Assembly (NCBI GenBank): GCA_013044385.1
Contig: JABEUN010000032.1
Location: forward strand, 1 to 49,689
Source: Acidimicrobiaceae bacterium
GTDB taxonomy: Bacteria; Actinomycetota; Acidimicrobiia; Acidimicrobiales; Acidimicrobiaceae
Direction of reading: 5' to 3'
DNA length: 49,689 nt
Shown: positions 34,164 to 43,390 of the stretch, piece by piece
Layout of the letters: every line of letters starts with the position of its first letter
How positions within the stretch are numbered: position 1 is the stretch's first letter
The notes under the pieces: generated by a model
What the model was told of the DNA's origin: nothing
Databases searched by the model: none
The model's input: the letters and a program-made list of their open reading frames with translations, nothing else
Made by a program: the position numbers and the translations under genes

Positions 34164-35708
34164 ATGGCCGAGAAGCTGGTCATCTTTGATACTACTTTGA
34201 GAGACGGAGAGCAGTCTCCAGGGATTTCACTCGACGCGCATGAGAAGCTTGAGATCGCCGAACAGCTAGCCAGACTGGGCGTCGATTACATAGAGGCGGG
34301 TTTTCCTGTCGCATCTCAAGGTGACTTCGAAGCAGTGCAGGCGATTGCCCGGACCGTACAAGGTCCAACTATTGCGGGTCTATCGAGAACCCAGTTGGCC
34401 GACGTTGACAGGTGCTGGGACGCGCTCAAAGACGCCGAACGCGCACGCATTCACGTATTCATCTCTACAAGTCCGTCACACATGGAGCACATGCTGAAGA
34501 TGAATCAGCAACAGGTGCTTCGCGAGGTGCGCTCTGGCGTGTCTAGGGCTCGGGAACACACGCCTGACGTCGAATTCTCTCCTCAGGATGCCACCCGTAC
34601 GCCGCTGGATTTCATGATCGAAGTGCTTCAGGCTTCAGTGGACGCGGGAGCAACAACTCTGAACATCCCCGACACGGTTGGCTACGGAATACCCTGGGAG
34701 TTCGAGGACCTCATTCGCTATGTTCGTGCGTCAGTAAACGGACATTACACAATCTCCACCCACTGTCACAATGACCTTGGCCTCGCGACAGCAAACAGTC
34801 TCGCCGGCGTCAAAGCCGGCGCAAGGCAGGTCGAGGTGTGCGTGAACGGACTCGGAGAGCGAGCCGGCAACGCATCCTTGGAGGAGGTCGTCATGGCTGT
34901 GAAGATCAGGGGAGACCTCTTCCCGGGCCTCGAGACCGCAGTCAATACCCAAGAACTACTTCGCACCTCAAGAATGGTCAGCAGACTCACCGGATACCCG
35001 ATCCAGTACAACAAAGCCGTAGTTGGTCGCAACGCGTTCTCGCACGAATCCGGAATCCACCAGCACGGAGTCCTGTCGGACCGGAGCACTTACGAGATCA
35101 TAGACGCAGCCAGCGTCGGCCAACTAGGGTCACAAATCGTCCTCGGAAAGCATTCGGGTCGGCACGCATTCTCCGATACCCTGAAGCAGTTGGGGATGGA
35201 GGTATCCGGAGAGGCCCTAAACTCCGCATTCTCTAGGTTCAAGGAGCTGGCAGATCGTAAGGTCGAGATTACAGACGCTGATCTCGAAGCGATCGTCGCC
35301 GAAGAGCTCGGCATGACAACGATGGACAATATCGTGCTCGAAGAACTCGAAGTCCGTGGTGGAACAGCTCACACTCCAAGGGCCCGGGTTGTCATCTCCA
35401 ACCTCGGCGAGAAGTCCGAATCGTCTGCTGAGGGCGACGGAATGATCGATGCCACGTGCAAGGCGATAGCTCAAGCTACCGGCACTTCACCCCGGTTAGT
35501 CGGGTTCAACGTCTCCTCGGTGACCGGAGGCATAGATGCACTTGGCGACGTCGTAATTCAGCTCGAAGATGACGAGGCAAGAGTCTCTGGAAGGGGTGTC
35601 TCCACAGACGTGGTTGAAGCTGCGGCCAGAGCTTACGTAGCGGCGCTCAATCGGCTCCAGCGGACCAAAGCACGGGCGAGGCGAAACGGCAACGAACCAA
35701 CGCCTTAG
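34164..35708 (+). CDS. leuA: 2-isopropylmalate synthase
   Basis: A 514-residue enzyme joining acetyl-CoA and 2-oxoisovalerate, the committed step of leucine synthesis. Seen: FDTTLRDGEQSPGISLDAHE at residues 8-27, His200 and His202 of THCHNDLGLATANS, VCVNGLGERAGNASLEEVVM, NAFSHESGIHQHGVL, and a C-terminal LeuA dimer/allosteric domain (about 380-510), the usual site of leucine feedback. I chose the ATG at 34164 with AGGGGG upstream. It lies behind the leucine attenuator, so it has both transcriptional and probably enzymatic control by leucine. Confidence 0.95.
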   Translation: MAEKLVIFDTTLRDGEQSPGISLDAHEKLEIAEQLARLGVDYIEAGFPVASQGDFEAVQAIARTVQGPTIAGLSRTQLADVDRCWDALKDAERARIHVFISTSPSHMEHMLKMNQQQVLREVRSGVSRAREHTPDVEFSPQDATRTPLDFMIEVLQASVDAGATTLNIPDTVGYGIPWEFEDLIRYVRASVNGHYTISTHCHNDLGLATANSLAGVKAGARQVEVCVNGLGERAGNASLEEVVMAVKIRGDLFPGLETAVNTQELLRTSRMVSRLTGYPIQYNKAVVGRNAFSHESGIHQHGVLSDRSTYEIIDAASVGQLGSQIVLGKHSGRHAFSDTLKQLGMEVSGEALNSAFSRFKELADRKVEITDADLEAIVAEELGMTTMDNIVLEELEVRGGTAHTPRARVVISNLGEKSESSAEGDGMIDATCKAIAQATGTSPRLVGFNVSSVTGGIDALGDVVIQLEDDEARVSGRGVSTDVVEAAARAYVAALNRLQRTKARARRNGNEPTP

Positions 35709-35872
35709 TCATCAAGGTTAAACAGGTCGAATTCTCGGCAACCCTAGTCGCTCTCTATAACTACTCAATTTTGCACCCACAGTTTCGCGGTAGTTTCACA
35801 CTCAAGAACTTCCTCAAAAATGTCGACCCTGAAAAAGTCTGTATTCTCTAGCGAGAAGGTTGGGTCTCAAAC

Positions 35873-36928
35873 ATGGCCTGCAGGGAATGTTCTCAACTCT
35901 GCTTAAAGGAACGCCTGGAGACTGCGAAAGTGCTGATCTCCGTTCCCGAACGAGAGATGATATTTTCTGTCCAAAATGCACTGGCTCGTTCCGATATTCA
36001 GTTGACGGTATCCGACCGAACGATTGAGTTCACTACCTCGGCTCCCGAGGAGTTAGTCAGAAGACTCGCCACGGAAAGTTCGCTGACTGATTTCCAGCTC
36101 AAGTCGGTCCACGTCTTGGTAACTGACGAGAGTTCGCCGCTGGAATTTCGCATGTTCCGGGACGTCAAAACTCTCTATCAGTATCGCAGTTCAACCTCCT
36201 CGGATGACATTGCCGAATGTCTCTCGGCTCGTCGAGTCGAGAGTCACTATCAACCCATAGTGGACCTAGGAAACGGCCAGATCCATGGTTTCGAAGCATT
36301 GGCCAGGGGTATACGTTCCGACCAATCGGTTATCTCTCCGCTGGAACTTTTCAAGTTCGCTGACGATAACGACGCGGTCTTCTTTTTGGACCGACTCACC
36401 AGAGAAACAGCCATTAGGACCGCAGCCCAACTTCGACTCCAGGGTCGAATATTCATCAATTTCATGCCGAACGCTATATACGACCCGACCCAGTGCCTGA
36501 AAACCACCTTCGCAACAGCGCAAGAGATGAACTTCGATCCATCGCGCATTGTCTTCGAAGTGATCGAGACCGAGAGGGTCGGGGATATGGACCACCTGAG
36601 CTACATCTTCGACTACTACCGGCACCACGGTTTCAAAGTAGCACTCGACGACGTAGGTAGCGGTTATTCCGGGCTCAACACCCTGATTGACCTAAAGCCC
36701 GATATCATCAAGATTGATCGCGAGATCATCAGTGGAATTGATCAGAACTCTATGAAACAGTCCATATTCTGCGGATTGGCAAATGCCGCTAACAAGCACC
36801 AAATCACTGTCGTCGCCGAAGGTATTGAGACGGCCGAGGAGCTCGAATTCGTCACCGCAAACGGTGCAGACCTCGGACAGGGCTACTACTTCGCCAAGCC
36901 GGCTAAAGACCCAATTCGATCCCTCTAA
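35873..36928 (+). CDS. EAL-domain protein (c-di-GMP phosphodiesterase)
   Basis: A 351-residue protein. The first ten residues hold three cysteines (Cys3, Cys6, Cys10), and an N-terminal region of about 110 residues has no recognised domain. The EAL domain (about 115-350) looks catalytically complete: Glu141 in EALAR, Asn196, Glu229, Asp259-Asp260 in DDVGSGYSGL, Lys280, Glu316 and Gln336. It should hydrolyse c-di-GMP to pGpG. No membrane segment. The cysteine cluster could bind metal or sense redox, which is inference. The gene seems to be monocistronic. Confidence 0.9.
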   Translation: MACRECSQLCLKERLETAKVLISVPEREMIFSVQNALARSDIQLTVSDRTIEFTTSAPEELVRRLATESSLTDFQLKSVHVLVTDESSPLEFRMFRDVKTLYQYRSSTSSDDIAECLSARRVESHYQPIVDLGNGQIHGFEALARGIRSDQSVISPLELFKFADDNDAVFFLDRLTRETAIRTAAQLRLQGRIFINFMPNAIYDPTQCLKTTFATAQEMNFDPSRIVFEVIETERVGDMDHLSYIFDYYRHHGFKVALDDVGSGYSGLNTLIDLKPDIIKIDREIISGIDQNSMKQSIFCGLANAANKHQITVVAEGIETAEELEFVTANGADLGQGYYFAKPAKDPIRSL

Positions 36929-36962
36929 TCAGCACAGGAGACGACGATCCCAATGGGTCTAC

Positions 36963-37991
36963 TCAGTCTGCTTGGAGCCATCTTTCCACGTTCACTCGAA
37001 TGAACTCCTCATCCTCGGGATTGCCGATGGGACTGCCGGCCCTATGTCCCCAGATACTCGGTATCGGATGCAACGCGCCCCTTGTGAGATACTCAAGCTC
37101 GGCTGCGTTATCAGCGACACGAAAGTAGAGATCCGATTCTGAAGGCAGCAATAGAACTTTGGCGGTGATTGCCGATAGGGCCTTGCCGAGATCACCACCA
37201 TACTTTTGCGAGGCGGATATATCCGCCTCGTACCAAGTACGAGCTTGCGAATACAGGTCAGCCGCCCGGTGCTGGAGGAATGAATTCTCCCACTGCGACA
37301 CCAAGAAATCGGTAAGGTTCGAGGCGCCAAGTGCGCTCATATGTAGACCCGCTCGGTAAAAGTCCTGACTTAGTCCCCACCCTGCATACACCTGACCGAA
37401 GGCTCTGATGGCGGCTTCGGGCTCCGAACTGAAGCGGCCACCACCGAGGTACTGCGGAGCTGCCTCGAGAATCCGGAGCAGACCAGACAGAAACACTTGG
37501 TTATGAACCAAGGTTCGAGCACTCCCACAGACAATTATCGCCTTGTCGACCGCATCGGGGAACTCCGCTGCCCAGTGGAAAGCCTGTCCAGCTCCCATGG
37601 AAAAACCGTAAACCGCAGCGACTTCTTCGACCCCGAACTGCTCCTTCATCATTCGCCGTTGGGCTAAGACGTTGTCTCTCATGGTCACAAGCTCAGGGAA
37701 GTCCGCCTCCTCAGAAGCACTTGATGAGATTCCATTGGAGAACATGTCCGGTATAACTATGAACCACCTAGTTGGATCCAGTATCCCTCCAGGCCGGATC
37801 AACCAGGACAGGTCGTGGTGAATAGCGGTATAACTACAGGGGTAGATGATCACATTGTCAAGATTTGCACTGAGTGTTCCGTGCGTCTGCCACCCGAGTC
37901 GCGCCTCTCGGATCACACCACCGCGCTCAACCTCAAACTCTCCTAGCTTGTAGTACCCCTCCTCAACGGGCCACTCAGTCAGATCAATCAC
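36963..37991 (-). CDS. alpha/beta hydrolase of the MetX (homoserine O-acetyltransferase-like) family
   Basis: A 342-residue alpha/beta-hydrolase with the MetX layout. Seen: RLGWQTHGTLSANLDNVIIY near the start, nucleophile Ser131 in GFSMGAGQAFHWA, Asp287 in PSESDLYF and His316 in IWGHRAGSP. True homoserine acetyltransferases share this topology, but many relatives are other acyltransferases or hydrolases, and no methionine gene is nearby, so the substrate is not assigned. It converges on the EAL gene with 34 bases between stops. Confidence 0.8.
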   Translation of the reverse strand: MIDLTEWPVEEGYYKLGEFEVERGGVIREARLGWQTHGTLSANLDNVIIYPCSYTAIHHDLSWLIRPGGILDPTRWFIVIPDMFSNGISSSASEEADFPELVTMRDNVLAQRRMMKEQFGVEEVAAVYGFSMGAGQAFHWAAEFPDAVDKAIIVCGSARTLVHNQVFLSGLLRILEAAPQYLGGGRFSSEPEAAIRAFGQVYAGWGLSQDFYRAGLHMSALGASNLTDFLVSQWENSFLQHRAADLYSQARTWYEADISASQKYGGDLGKALSAITAKVLLLPSESDLYFRVADNAAELEYLTRGALHPIPSIWGHRAGSPIGNPEDEEFIRVNVERWLQAD

Positions 37992-38138
37992 CCCCAGAAC
38001 TCACAACTTTCACGCAAGGCTATATCACATCAAGAAAGAACTGTTATCCAAGCCGATTAAGTTGGAGTCAAGACGAGGTAGATCTGTTACAAAATGATAA
38101 AAGTCCTGGATTTACCTGCCAAGACCATATTAAGAGAT

Positions 38139-38182
38139 GAGCGGGAGCCCGGCACGCCTACGGCGAAACCGAGCTCCCGCTC
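38139..38182 (-). terminator. hairpin after the ABC transporter operon
   Basis: A perfect ten-base stem GAGCGGGAGC/GCTCCCGCTC (38139-38148 with 38173-38182), extended by three more pairs after one mismatch, lies about 60 bases after the substrate-binding protein stop. It has no T-tract on either side, so it may be a U-less terminator or an mRNA 3'-end stabiliser. Confidence 0.55.
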
Positions 38183-38245
38183 TGAGGGGAAACTTGCAGC
38201 TTCCGGTCAATCAGCCAAGACCAACCAACCTGAATCTGCCACTAA

Positions 38246-39520
38246 CTAGTAGGTAGAAGCCACTTGAGCAGCCGTGACTGTATCAATCGTGTGCAGCGCT
38301 CCGGCCGAGTTGAATTGAACCACAGTAAAGTCGGAGAACACGTTGTGATACTTATTGAAGTCTTCGTTACCAGAGGCACCCTGATAATTGATCTTCATCC
38401 CGGCCTTCAAATCCTTCACGCCCTGGGCATATGTGTACACCTTGGTACCTGGTGCATCGGATACCTTGGTTATGAAGGGTCTCCACACCACCGGATTGGT
38501 AGAGTGAGCCGCAGTCATGGCTAGGGCAGCAATTACAACTCCGTCGTACATCGCAGGCGATGCAGGAAGCGGTGTCGTGGTGTGCCACACGGCATTGTAG
38601 GCCTGAATAAAAGCGGCCTGAGCTGCTGCGTAGGCAGGCGGCGAACCCATACCGGTCATCCACTTCGACGCATCTGACAATCCGAATGCTTGTGCCAATT
38701 GGAGGCTAGCTCCGGTATCTCCAGTAATGAACTTCACGTTCATGTGTCCCAACTGACGCACATTGGCAAACAGAGTCGCTGCAGTCTGCGGATCGGCATG
38801 GAAGAAGACGCACTGTGGACTCTTGGCAAATGCCTTCGACACCTCAGAGAGGTAGGAAGTCTGGCCAGCTACGAGTTGCTCGTTATCGAGGATCGTTCCA
38901 CCGAGTTTCGTGAAGGCACGGATCACCGCCGGCACCTCTGCCTGTGCGTTTGCATCAGCGGTGTACATGAGCGATGCCTTAGTGCAGCTGTCAGACTTCA
39001 CCGCGTAGTACGCTTCGGCCGCCAACAGAGCCGAGTCCGAAGGGAAGACCCTATAGACATACGGATACTGCATATGGTCAAGTTGGGTGGTTCCACCCTC
39101 CATGATGTCGACAATTTTGGCATTCTCGAAGTCATTGATCACACCCATGATCTCCAGCGACGAAGGTCCCATCACGAAAGTGGGATTCTGTAGCTGTAGG
39201 GTCTTCCAGGCCGTGACGGCATCTACGGGATCTCCCGCAGTGTCCTCGAGCACGGGTACCAACTTGGCACCCATAACTCCGCCTGCGGCGTTGACTGCCT
39301 CGATGCCGGCCTTTACACCGTGGTCGAACCACTGGCCGACGAAGGCCTCCTTGCCAGACATTGGCAGGAGCTCCCCAACAGTAATAGTCTTTGGCACAGC
39401 CGTAGTGGTGGCACCTGAAGAAGACGACGAGCTAGACGACGATCCCCCACAAGCTGCCAACACCAACGAGAGAGCCCCGACCGCACCAAGCCAACGGCTA
39501 TATGGTTTGAACCGCCCCAA
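38246..39520 (-). CDS. ABC transporter substrate-binding lipoprotein (branched-chain amino acid type)
   Basis: A 424-residue periplasmic-binding-protein type 1 fold lipoprotein. The signal peptide ends in a lipobox LAAC with the lipidated Cys24, followed by Gly-Gly and nine serines as a flexible tether. ITVGELLPMSGKEAFVGQWF is the typical start of LivJ/K-like proteins. The TTG start has GGAGG seven bases upstream. It is the last gene of the livH-livM-livG-livF run. The ligand may be a branched-chain amino acid, amide, urea or another small polar molecule; the sequence alone does not decide. Confidence 0.92.
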   Translation of the reverse strand: MGRFKPYSRWLGAVGALSLVLAACGGSSSSSSSSSGATTTAVPKTITVGELLPMSGKEAFVGQWFDHGVKAGIEAVNAAGGVMGAKLVPVLEDTAGDPVDAVTAWKTLQLQNPTFVMGPSSLEIMGVINDFENAKIVDIMEGGTTQLDHMQYPYVYRVFPSDSALLAAEAYYAVKSDSCTKASLMYTADANAQAEVPAVIRAFTKLGGTILDNEQLVAGQTSYLSEVSKAFAKSPQCVFFHADPQTAATLFANVRQLGHMNVKFITGDTGASLQLAQAFGLSDASKWMTGMGSPPAYAAAQAAFIQAYNAVWHTTTPLPASPAMYDGVVIAALAMTAAHSTNPVVWRPFITKVSDAPGTKVYTYAQGVKDLKAGMKINYQGASGNEDFNKYHNVFSDFTVVQFNSAGALHTIDTVTAAQVASTY

Positions 39521-39621
39521 AATAGGTCCTCCTCAATTGTTAACAGATATCGTTCGCCTGGACTTCTTCGAGCCACTCGCCCCAGGCTGCAGGTGGCCTC
39601 CTCCGAGGTGCGGTCAGGCTT

Positions 39622-40353
39622 TCAAACCTCGACGGCTTGATCAGCCGCCGCCACCGCTCCAAGGAAGATCTCGCCGAGTTCCATCTCGGCAACAACTGAT
39701 GCTGGCCCGTCAGCACGATTACGGCCCGCCACCATCACATACACCCAGTCGGACGAGGCAATCGCCCTATCGACGTTCTGCTCGACCACAATTACCGATG
39801 TTCCAAGATCGGCAATCCTCTTCACCTGTTGCCAAACGACATCTACGTAGATAGGTGAGAGGCCCGCCGTTGGTTCATCCAGCAGAATCACCTTTGGTTC
39901 AGCCATAAGTGCCCTGGCCATACCTAGCATGTTTCTCTGTCCGCCAGAGAGCTGGCCGCCCTTTTTACCTTTCGCCGTCTTCAGGTCGGGAAAGATCTCC
40001 AACACCTCGGCAATACGGCGCCTAATCTCAGACCTCTTGACCATTCCGCCGATCTCAAGGTTCTCCTCGATCGTCATAGTCGGAAAGACATTCTGTACCT
40101 GAGGTACATAGGCAAGTCCAGCTCGTGACAGCTGGTGAGGTGCAACAGACGTCACATCGGTTTCATCCAGTTTCACCGACCCCGAATCAACTCGGATCAA
40201 CGAAAATATCGCCTTCAAAAGAGTCGATTTACCTGCGCCGTTCGGCCCCACTATGCCGACCACCTGGCCAACCTTCGCCTCGAGCTTTACATCCCAGACG
40301 ATCGGATTCTTACCATAACCAGCAGTAAGGTGATCAACTACCAACACGCTCAT
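39622..40353 (-). CDS. livF: branched-chain-type ABC transporter ATP-binding protein LivF
   Basis: A 243-residue ABC ATPase. Walker A GPNGAGKST at residues 36-44, signature LSGGQRNMLGMARALM, Walker B VILLDEPTAGLSP, switch His replaced in VIVVEQNVDRAI as usual for LivF. I chose the ATG at 40353 because AGGAGG lies eight bases upstream; a GTG at 40362 is too close to that SD. Its start overlaps the end of livG by 20 bases. Confidence 0.94.
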   Translation of the reverse strand: MSVLVVDHLTAGYGKNPIVWDVKLEAKVGQVVGIVGPNGAGKSTLLKAIFSLIRVDSGSVKLDETDVTSVAPHQLSRAGLAYVPQVQNVFPTMTIEENLEIGGMVKRSEIRRRIAEVLEIFPDLKTAKGKKGGQLSGGQRNMLGMARALMAEPKVILLDEPTAGLSPIYVDVVWQQVKRIADLGTSVIVVEQNVDRAIASSDWVYVMVAGRNRADGPASVVAEMELGEIFLGAVAAADQAVEV

Positions 40354-41167
40354 GCACGTCACCTCCTAGATACGCGTCAACAACGGCCTTGTTCTTTCTG
40401 AGCTCGGCCATTGTGCCAACTGCCAGAGTGGCACCGAGGGCCACCACGACTACTTCTGAACAGATCTTCTCGACTATCTCCAGGTTGTGTTCCACCAACA
40501 CGAAAGTTGTACCAAACTTCTGGTTCAGCTCAACAATGTGCTCCCCCAGCTTTTCGATCAGGGCTGGGTTGACCCCTGCCATCGGCTCATCCAGAAGCAA
40601 CACTGTCGGCTCAGCCATTACCGCCCTTGAGAGCTCCAGAAGTCTCTTCTGACCGCCGGACAGATTGGCCGCATACTCATTCCTGAGCGGATAAAGGCCA
40701 AAGGTAAGCAGCGTCTCCAGCGCTTTTTGAACCAGCTCGGCATCTCTACGCTTACCCAATTTGGGCCTGAACATCACATTGAACAGCTTCTCGCCTGGAT
40801 TGTCCTTGGCGGATACGATCAGGTTTTCCAGCACCGTCATCTCCGGATACTCCCTTGAGATCTGGAACGTACGGATCAGACCCTTGCGGCCGATCTCGTG
40901 GGGTTCCAGGCCGGTGATATCCTCGCCATTCAATTTGACACTGCCAGAGTCCGGAGTGATCGATCCCGATATCAGGTTCACCACGGTCGACTTACCTGCA
41001 CCGTTTGGACCTATGAGTCCAGTGATGGTTCCCTTCTCAATTCCGAAGGTGGCACCGTTGACTGCGGCCACTCCACCAAAGCTCTTCCGCAGATCCGACA
41101 CCTGCAGCGCGTATTCAGTGGTGCGATCGGATCCCTGTCTCACTAATTCTGTATCGGTCACGGTCAT
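40334..41167 (-). CDS. livG: branched-chain-type ABC transporter ATP-binding protein LivG
   Basis: A 277-residue ABC ATPase with Walker A GPNGAGKST at residues 53-61, signature LSGGQKRLLELSRAVM and Walker B VLLLDEPMAGVNP, followed by VLVEHNLEIVEKICSEVVVV typical of LivG. The ATG overlaps the livM stop (ATGA), and its own end overlaps livF, so the ATPase pair is tightly coupled to the permeases. Confidence 0.94.
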   Translation of the reverse strand: MTVTDTELVRQGSDRTTEYALQVSDLRKSFGGVAAVNGATFGIEKGTITGLIGPNGAGKSTVVNLISGSITPDSGSVKLNGEDITGLEPHEIGRKGLIRTFQISREYPEMTVLENLIVSAKDNPGEKLFNVMFRPKLGKRRDAELVQKALETLLTFGLYPLRNEYAANLSGGQKRLLELSRAVMAEPTVLLLDEPMAGVNPALIEKLGEHIVELNQKFGTTFVLVEHNLEIVEKICSEVVVVALGATLAVGTMAELRKNKAVVDAYLGGDVHERVGS

Positions 41168-42192
41168 TCACCAACCTTCGCAAGATCGGCTTCTAAGGAA
41201 GTCTGTCCCGGCTTGGCATTGACGTCTTTGCCGAGTGGCACCTCATAGAAAGTGTTCTTTCTCTCAGGTATGACGCCCTGAGGCCGGAACCATATGGTGA
41301 GGATCACTGCAAGTCCGATAAGGATGTAACGGATATCGGGGATCAGGTTCGGATGTGACGGCATCTGCGGCAGATACCTGGTCGATTCGTTGAAGACGAC
41401 CGCCACCAAGAACGAGCCGACGACGGCGCCGAGGTTATTGGCCCTACCTCCGACCAGAAGTGCAGCCCAAACCACGAAGGTCTCCCCTGTCGTCCAACCT
41501 GCTGGCGAAAGTGCTGTTATGTAGGCGATTGTGAGGACACCGCCGACACCGATATACATACAACCGATCACCATTGCGGTCATTCGAATCCTGAAGGTGT
41601 TCTTCCCGAAGGCCTCCACTACGTCCTGGTCATCTCGCACCGCTCTCATGACCCTGCCAAGTGGTGACTTGTAGAGGCGATTAGCGAACAACCAGAGGAG
41701 CCCAAAAATGATTCCGGCCATGATCACGAAGAAGATCGAGTATCCCAAAGGAGTCCAATTCCTGAATCCTGCAAATGGTTGCGGAACGTTGAATAGGCCC
41801 TGCCAGCCATCGAACATGCTGGTAACATTTCCAGCCAGTCCATAAAGCAGGGTGCCGGTGGCGAGCGTAACGATCGCCAAATAGTCACTTCGCAATCTTC
41901 TTAGCGCAATCTGACCTATCAGTAGTCCTAGAAGTCCGGACGCAAGGACACCACCTAGTGCCGCGATCGGCCAAGGCAGTCCGAGGCCAAGGATGTAATA
42001 GATTCCGTTTGCCGTATCAGCATGAGGCATGACTAGAACGGCGGATACATATCCACCTACCGCCATGAAGGTAATCACAGTGAAGTTCAAGATTCCGGCA
42101 TACCCAAACTGGATATTCAGACCTAGCGTGAAGATGTTGTAGGTGAAGAAGAAGATGAGGATCGTTGCCGCGTAGCCGAGGATTACCGTCAC
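41164..42192 (-). CDS. livM: branched-chain-type ABC transporter permease LivM
   Basis: A 342-residue integral membrane protein with about nine hydrophobic segments. NIFTLGLNIQFGYAGILNF and GRVMRAVRDDQDVVEAFGKN (the cytoplasmic coupling loop) mark LivM. The GTG at 42192 has GGGAG six bases upstream. It lies 52 bases after livH and overlaps livG. Confidence 0.94.
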   Translation of the reverse strand: MTVILGYAATILIFFFTYNIFTLGLNIQFGYAGILNFTVITFMAVGGYVSAVLVMPHADTANGIYYILGLGLPWPIAALGGVLASGLLGLLIGQIALRRLRSDYLAIVTLATGTLLYGLAGNVTSMFDGWQGLFNVPQPFAGFRNWTPLGYSIFFVIMAGIIFGLLWLFANRLYKSPLGRVMRAVRDDQDVVEAFGKNTFRIRMTAMVIGCMYIGVGGVLTIAYITALSPAGWTTGETFVVWAALLVGGRANNLGAVVGSFLVAVVFNESTRYLPQMPSHPNLIPDIRYILIGLAVILTIWFRPQGVIPERKNTFYEVPLGKDVNAKPGQTSLEADLAKVGE

Positions 42193-42244
42193 TTAGCTCT
42201 CCCTTCCTCAGATCGCAGATACTTACAGACTGACATTGACCGGA

Positions 42245-43120
42245 TCATGCCTTTCCTTGAGCGGGGATGATTCCCTGAGGACGAACTAGGAGCATTACAA
42301 CGAGTATTAGGAACGCAACGTCCTGCTTGTATGCGGAGGATACCCAAACTGCCGAAACCTCGGTGACGATCCCGATCACCAGGGCCCCGAGCATCGCACC
42401 ATAGGTCTGGCCGATACCACCGAGTATGACGGCGGCGAAGATCACGAACAAGAGATCGTCCCCGGTTGTCGTCTGAAACACGACCGTATTCAGGGCTAGG
42501 ACGACGCCACCGAGACCGGCAAGCGCTCCAGAAAGGGCCCAAGTCGACCTTGTCACGGTCCTAGTGTCCACTCCGGATATCTTTGCCAGTTCAGGATTGT
42601 CCGACATGGCTCTCATCTGCTTACCCAAACTCGTGCGGGTGAGCAGTAGGTGGATCACGATCATCGAAAGTATCGCCACAGCAATGATCCAGAGCTGAAC
42701 AACGGTGAAGTCGAAGGGTCCTATATGCAGTGCCTCCGACTGTGTAATTGGAAACTTCTCGAAGCCAACTCCGTAGAAAATCTGCAGGACACTATCTAGC
42801 ACCAGAGATAGTCCAAAGGTCACGATCAACATGTAAAAGATGCTCTTGCGCCTCTTGGAAAACGGCTCGAACACGATCTCGTTGACAATCACCGCCAAAA
42901 GCGATGTGAAGATTACGCCAGCTAGCGCCGCAATTACGAATGGAAAATGCAGTTTCGTTGCAAATGTCCAGGTGAACAGCATTCCCGCAGACAGGTAGGA
43001 GCCGTAGGCAAAGTTGACAAAGTTGGTAACACCGAACTGAAGGCTCAGTCCCACCGACAGTAGGGAAAGAACTGACGCCGTTACCAACCCAAACCCAAGA
43101 GTCAGAAAAAACAGGCTCAT
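42245..43120 (-). CDS. livH: branched-chain-type ABC transporter permease LivH
   Basis: A 291-residue integral membrane protein with about eight hydrophobic segments. SLLSVGLSLQFGVTNFVNFAYGS at the start (20-residue core typical of LivH) and GKQMRAMSDNPELAKISGVD as coupling loop. It is the first gene of the transporter operon; AGGGGAG precedes the ATG. It is divergent from a two-component system whose genes start about 270 bases away. Confidence 0.94.
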   Translation of the reverse strand: MSLFFLTLGFGLVTASVLSLLSVGLSLQFGVTNFVNFAYGSYLSAGMLFTWTFATKLHFPFVIAALAGVIFTSLLAVIVNEIVFEPFSKRRKSIFYMLIVTFGLSLVLDSVLQIFYGVGFEKFPITQSEALHIGPFDFTVVQLWIIAVAILSMIVIHLLLTRTSLGKQMRAMSDNPELAKISGVDTRTVTRSTWALSGALAGLGGVVLALNTVVFQTTTGDDLLFVIFAAVILGGIGQTYGAMLGALVIGIVTEVSAVWVSSAYKQDVAFLILVVMLLVRPQGIIPAQGKA

Positions 43121-43246
43121 ATCCCAAACACTCCCCTACGGCACATGCCGCCTCCGTCCCCCGAGTGGCCGACACTCAGATAACAAACCATCAGGCGTCA
43201 CTTTCGTAACGCTCAGTTAATACCCAAGTAACTAATCTGCAATCCG

Positions 43247-43264
43247 CACAATCCCTAGATTGTG
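43247..43264. promoter_or_regulatory. 18-base palindrome, candidate operator
   Basis: CACAATC-CCTA-GATTGTG is a perfect inverted repeat with seven-base half-sites, in the shared region between livH and the sensor kinase gene. The form suits a dimeric DNA-binding regulator. Confidence 0.55.
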
Positions 43265-43279
43265 ACCAAATTCACTGAA

Positions 43280-43308
43280 TTGATCCCATTTCCCAAGTTG
43301 ATCCCATT
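43280..43308. promoter_or_regulatory. tandem 11-base direct repeat, candidate response-regulator site
   Basis: TTGATCCCATT occurs at 43280-43290 and 43298-43308, 18 bases apart, with a third partial copy (AATCCC) just after. Direct repeats at this kind of spacing are common for response regulators. It lies in the livH / sensor-kinase divergent region. Confidence 0.5.
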
Positions 43309-43390
43309 AATCCCAGCGCGGATCGCGAATCAAAGCTGGCCGTGCTTGCCCTTGTGCTGATTGCTAGCCTTGGATACTGGGGGGCTTACT

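Noticed and set aside
34731-35474. Several open frames opposite leuA
   Set aside because: They overlap the conserved catalytic and regulatory domains of leuA and have no SD or recognisable product.
39418-39450. Short serine-codon repeat in the substrate-binding protein gene
   Set aside because: It encodes the flexible tether after the lipidated cysteine and is normal for such lipoproteins, not a mobile or regulatory repeat.
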